Source of the DNA: Bdellovibrionales bacterium GWA2_49_15
Lineage (GTDB): Bacteria > Bdellovibrionota > Bacteriovoracia > Bacteriovoracales > Bacteriovoracaceae
Length of the DNA stretch: 64,000 nt
Assembly: GCA_001769855.1 (NCBI GenBank)
Contig: MEPP01000031.1
Location: 1 to 64,000 of the forward strand
Direction of reading: 5' to 3'
Below the pieces are notes generated by a model that worked only from the letters and a program-made list of their open reading frames with translations, made no database searches and was not told where the DNA came from. Below are positions 62,464 to 64,000 of the stretch, piece by piece (within the stretch, counting starts at the first letter, position 1; each line of letters starts with the position of its first letter). A program made the position numbers and the translations under genes.

Positions 62464-62551
62464 AAACAGATTAGAGCGGAGCTAAAGACCTTTCCAAAAC
62501 AAGACCCCAAAAAACAACTCCCTTTTGACCCGGCTCCGCTCTAATCTGTTT
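62464..62551. repeat. Perfect 19-bp inverted repeat with 50-base spacer
   Basis: AAACAGATTAGAGCGGAGC at 62464-62482 is the exact reverse complement of 62533-62551. The two arms frame 50 bases of AC-rich sequence in the gap between the ABC cassette and the subtilase gene. It could be a long hairpin in the subtilase leader RNA, a pair of regulator sites, or the ends of a small mobile element remnant. No coding frame is seen inside. Confidence 0.8.
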
Positions 62552-62638
62552 CCCCCTTCCCCCTCCTCTAACCTATCTTTTTTACAAGCTCTCTTAAAGG
62601 CCTGGACGAACAGTGGTGATCCAAGATACGCGCTCCCT

Positions 62639-63775
62639 ATGAAAAATGTTGTTTTTGGAATCTGCTGTTTCACCTTATCTGGCTGCCTGGCACCTAAACA
62701 GATTTTCCCGGAAGGAAACCCCTTTCACGAGAAGGCCAATCCGGTGCTTTCCTCGGAACTATCATCAGAAGGCCTTGAAGCGCAGACTGCCGCCCATCTG
62801 GTGAAAGTCGCCATTATTGACTCTGGAGTCGATTACCGCCATCCCCAATTGCGTCAGCATCTACGCTTAAATAAGAGTCACACGGGCTTCGGCCTGGATA
62901 TTCTGGGTGAGGATGGCCTTCCCTATCCCATTATTCTCAACCCGGAAACCGGCGAAGAGATCGAAGATATTTTCGGGGTCAATGAGCATGGCACCCACGT
63001 GTCTTCGCTGGCGTTGCTTGGTGCCAAGCTGGAAATTCCCGAGGCCCATGGAGAGAAGGTGGATATCGGTCCACGTCTTGGCCTGATTCCCATTCGAGTT
63101 CTCCCGCTCGATGACGAAGGCATGGATACGGTCGCATCGGGGGAGAGAAGCTTAAGCGATAAACTCATGAGCGAAAAATTAGTGGCCGTGCTCTCTCGAT
63201 CTATCACCTATGCCATCCAAGAAGGCGCTCACATCGCCAACTTGTCTCTGGGCGTGGACCCGGCCGAGCAGTCTTTGGAAAATCGCGCTTATTTAAAACA
63301 GCTCGTGGAAACTGATTTTTATAAAAAAATAAGCGTCGATGGAGAGAAAATCCTTTTTGTCTTTGCCGCGGGAAATGAAAGTGTGGTGGTTTCCGACGGA
63401 TATTTTCCCGCCTCTCTCAAGGCCGCCAATACCTTAACGGTAGGGGCCTTAGATAATAACAGTACCATTGCCGACTATAGCAACTTTGGCGATTTGGTGG
63501 ATGTTTATATTCGAGGCACCGATGTGCAAGGCCTACTGCCCGGCGGACTGAGAGGGAAGATGAGCGGAACTTCCATGGCCGCTCCGCTGGTGGCGAATTT
63601 GGCGGCAAAAATGAAATTGCTGGCCCCGTGTTTGTCGGCGTCACAAATGCGCGCGCTCATCATCGAGCAGGCCGCCCCGCTCACAAAAAATGTTCGCGTG
63701 GCGAGATTCAAGGAAACCTTGGATGCGGTGAGGGCACTCCCTGCGGAATTTAAATTGTTGAAATGCAGAAATTAA
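62639..63775 (+). CDS. Lipoprotein subtilisin-like serine protease (S8)
   Basis: Start at the ATG 62639-62641, because it is followed by a signal with lipobox TLSGC (Cys16); a TTG at 62525 would add 38 residues that run through the right arm of the inverted repeat. 378 residues with the S8 catalytic triad: Asp61 in AIIDSGVD, His117 in NEHGTHV and Ser312 in GTSMAAP. The oxyanion Asn is probably the one in FAAGNES. The protease would be anchored at a membrane by its lipid, facing the periplasm or outside. There is no prodomain. Substrate unknown. Confidence 0.88.
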   Translation: MKNVVFGICCFTLSGCLAPKQIFPEGNPFHEKANPVLSSELSSEGLEAQTAAHLVKVAIIDSGVDYRHPQLRQHLRLNKSHTGFGLDILGEDGLPYPIILNPETGEEIEDIFGVNEHGTHVSSLALLGAKLEIPEAHGEKVDIGPRLGLIPIRVLPLDDEGMDTVASGERSLSDKLMSEKLVAVLSRSITYAIQEGAHIANLSLGVDPAEQSLENRAYLKQLVETDFYKKISVDGEKILFVFAAGNESVVVSDGYFPASLKAANTLTVGALDNNSTIADYSNFGDLVDVYIRGTDVQGLLPGGLRGKMSGTSMAAPLVANLAAKMKLLAPCLSASQMRALIIEQAAPLTKNVRVARFKETLDAVRALPAEFKLLKCRN

Positions 63776-64000
63776 AATAAGCGCTCAAACCTGAAATAGA
63801 TTATTTCAAACAAGCTATCGTCGTATTTATTCGGGATGCCAGTCGAGAGATGATATCCGAGAGACGAAGCCAAAAACCAAGCATGATAAAGCCGAAAGCG
63901 TCGATCGAGCAGCAGGGAGATATCGAACCCTGCAAACTTTGCCTCGTCAGAAGACGAGGCTTGAGTTGTAGAGGAAGAACTATAAAAATATGTTGTCCTC
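63772..64000 (-). CDS. C-terminal end of an outer-membrane barrel-like protein (partial)
   Basis: A minus-strand frame is open from the window edge to TAA (complement of 63772-63774), giving 75 residues. It contains alternating strands with aromatic residues (FAGFDISLLLDRRFRLYHAW, FLASSLGYHL) and ends EIIYFRFERLF. A terminal Phe after alternating hydrophobic residues is the BamA recognition signal of outer-membrane barrels. The start lies outside the window. It converges on the subtilase gene with a 4-base overlap. Confidence 0.6.
   Translation of the reverse strand, partial: RTTYFYSSSSTTQASSSDEAKFAGFDISLLLDRRFRLYHAWFLASSLGYHLSTGIPNKYDDSLFEIIYFRFERLF

Noticed and set aside
1..64000. rRNA, tRNA, transposase, integrase or phage structural genes
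   Set aside because: Looked for typical motifs and cloverleaf-like folds by eye and saw none. Faint or divergent tRNAs cannot be excluded without a covariance search.

Overview
The window looks like a chromosome segment from a Gram-negative bacterium with an outer membrane. Lipoprotein signals, outer-membrane barrels, a LolCDE-like exporter, penicillin-binding protein 1C paired with alpha-2-macroglobulin, and 2-oxoglutarate dehydrogenase with complex I subunits are all present. The many small exported proteins of unknown function and the S41 protease style remind me of Bdellovibrionota or a neighbouring deltaproteobacterial lineage. That placement is inference from recalled families, not a search. 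No rRNA, tRNA, CRISPR array, transposase or integrase was seen.

Layout: 0-7.6 kb is mostly minus-strand genes for small secreted proteins and lipoproteins, including a pair with Trypco-like C-termini and one large S41-type protease. 7.7-17.4 kb is mixed: an HTH regulator, an AraC/glyoxalase pair, a methyltransferase/acyltransferase operon, DoxX, and a 726-residue protein built of about ten repeats. 17.3-21.2 kb holds a zinc/manganese-type ABC transporter (permease and ATPase), UppP and a class II fumarase whose best start is a CTG. 21.4-25.4 kb is a five-gene operon ending in NuoB, a NuoC-NuoD fusion and NuoI, with no other complex I genes in view. 25.4-31.4 kb holds bacterioferritin with a DUF1540 protein, SucA with an SucB that lacks the E3-binding domain, and a tetraheme cytochrome. 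31.6-45.0 kb is envelope related: a secreted HEFTH zincin-like protein, PBP1C, alpha-2-macroglobulin, a DUF481 barrel, a rhodanese and a 1282-residue coiled-coil protein with a glycine-every-fourth-residue motif.

45.9-55.95 kb is the most interesting region. It is a compact biosynthetic cluster: MFS exporter, three radical SAM proteins with B12-binding-type N-termini, acyl carrier protein, fatty acyl-AMP ligase, GNAT acyltransferase, an alpha/beta hydrolase with Cys in place of the nucleophilic Ser, and a YcaO cyclodehydratase. It ends with a 17-residue peptide gene (MKSKKTKKKVILCTVRG) that has its own consensus-like promoter, ribosome binding site and strong terminator. I read it as a ribosomally made, heterocyclised and probably fatty-acylated peptide pathway of a kind I do not recognise.

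55.95-64 kb carries a secreted protein that recalls a catalase-like fold and a barrel-ATPase-permease-LolA-like-permease cassette. It continues with an unusual 19-bp inverted repeat, a lipoprotein subtilase and the C-terminal end of a barrel protein cut by the window edge.
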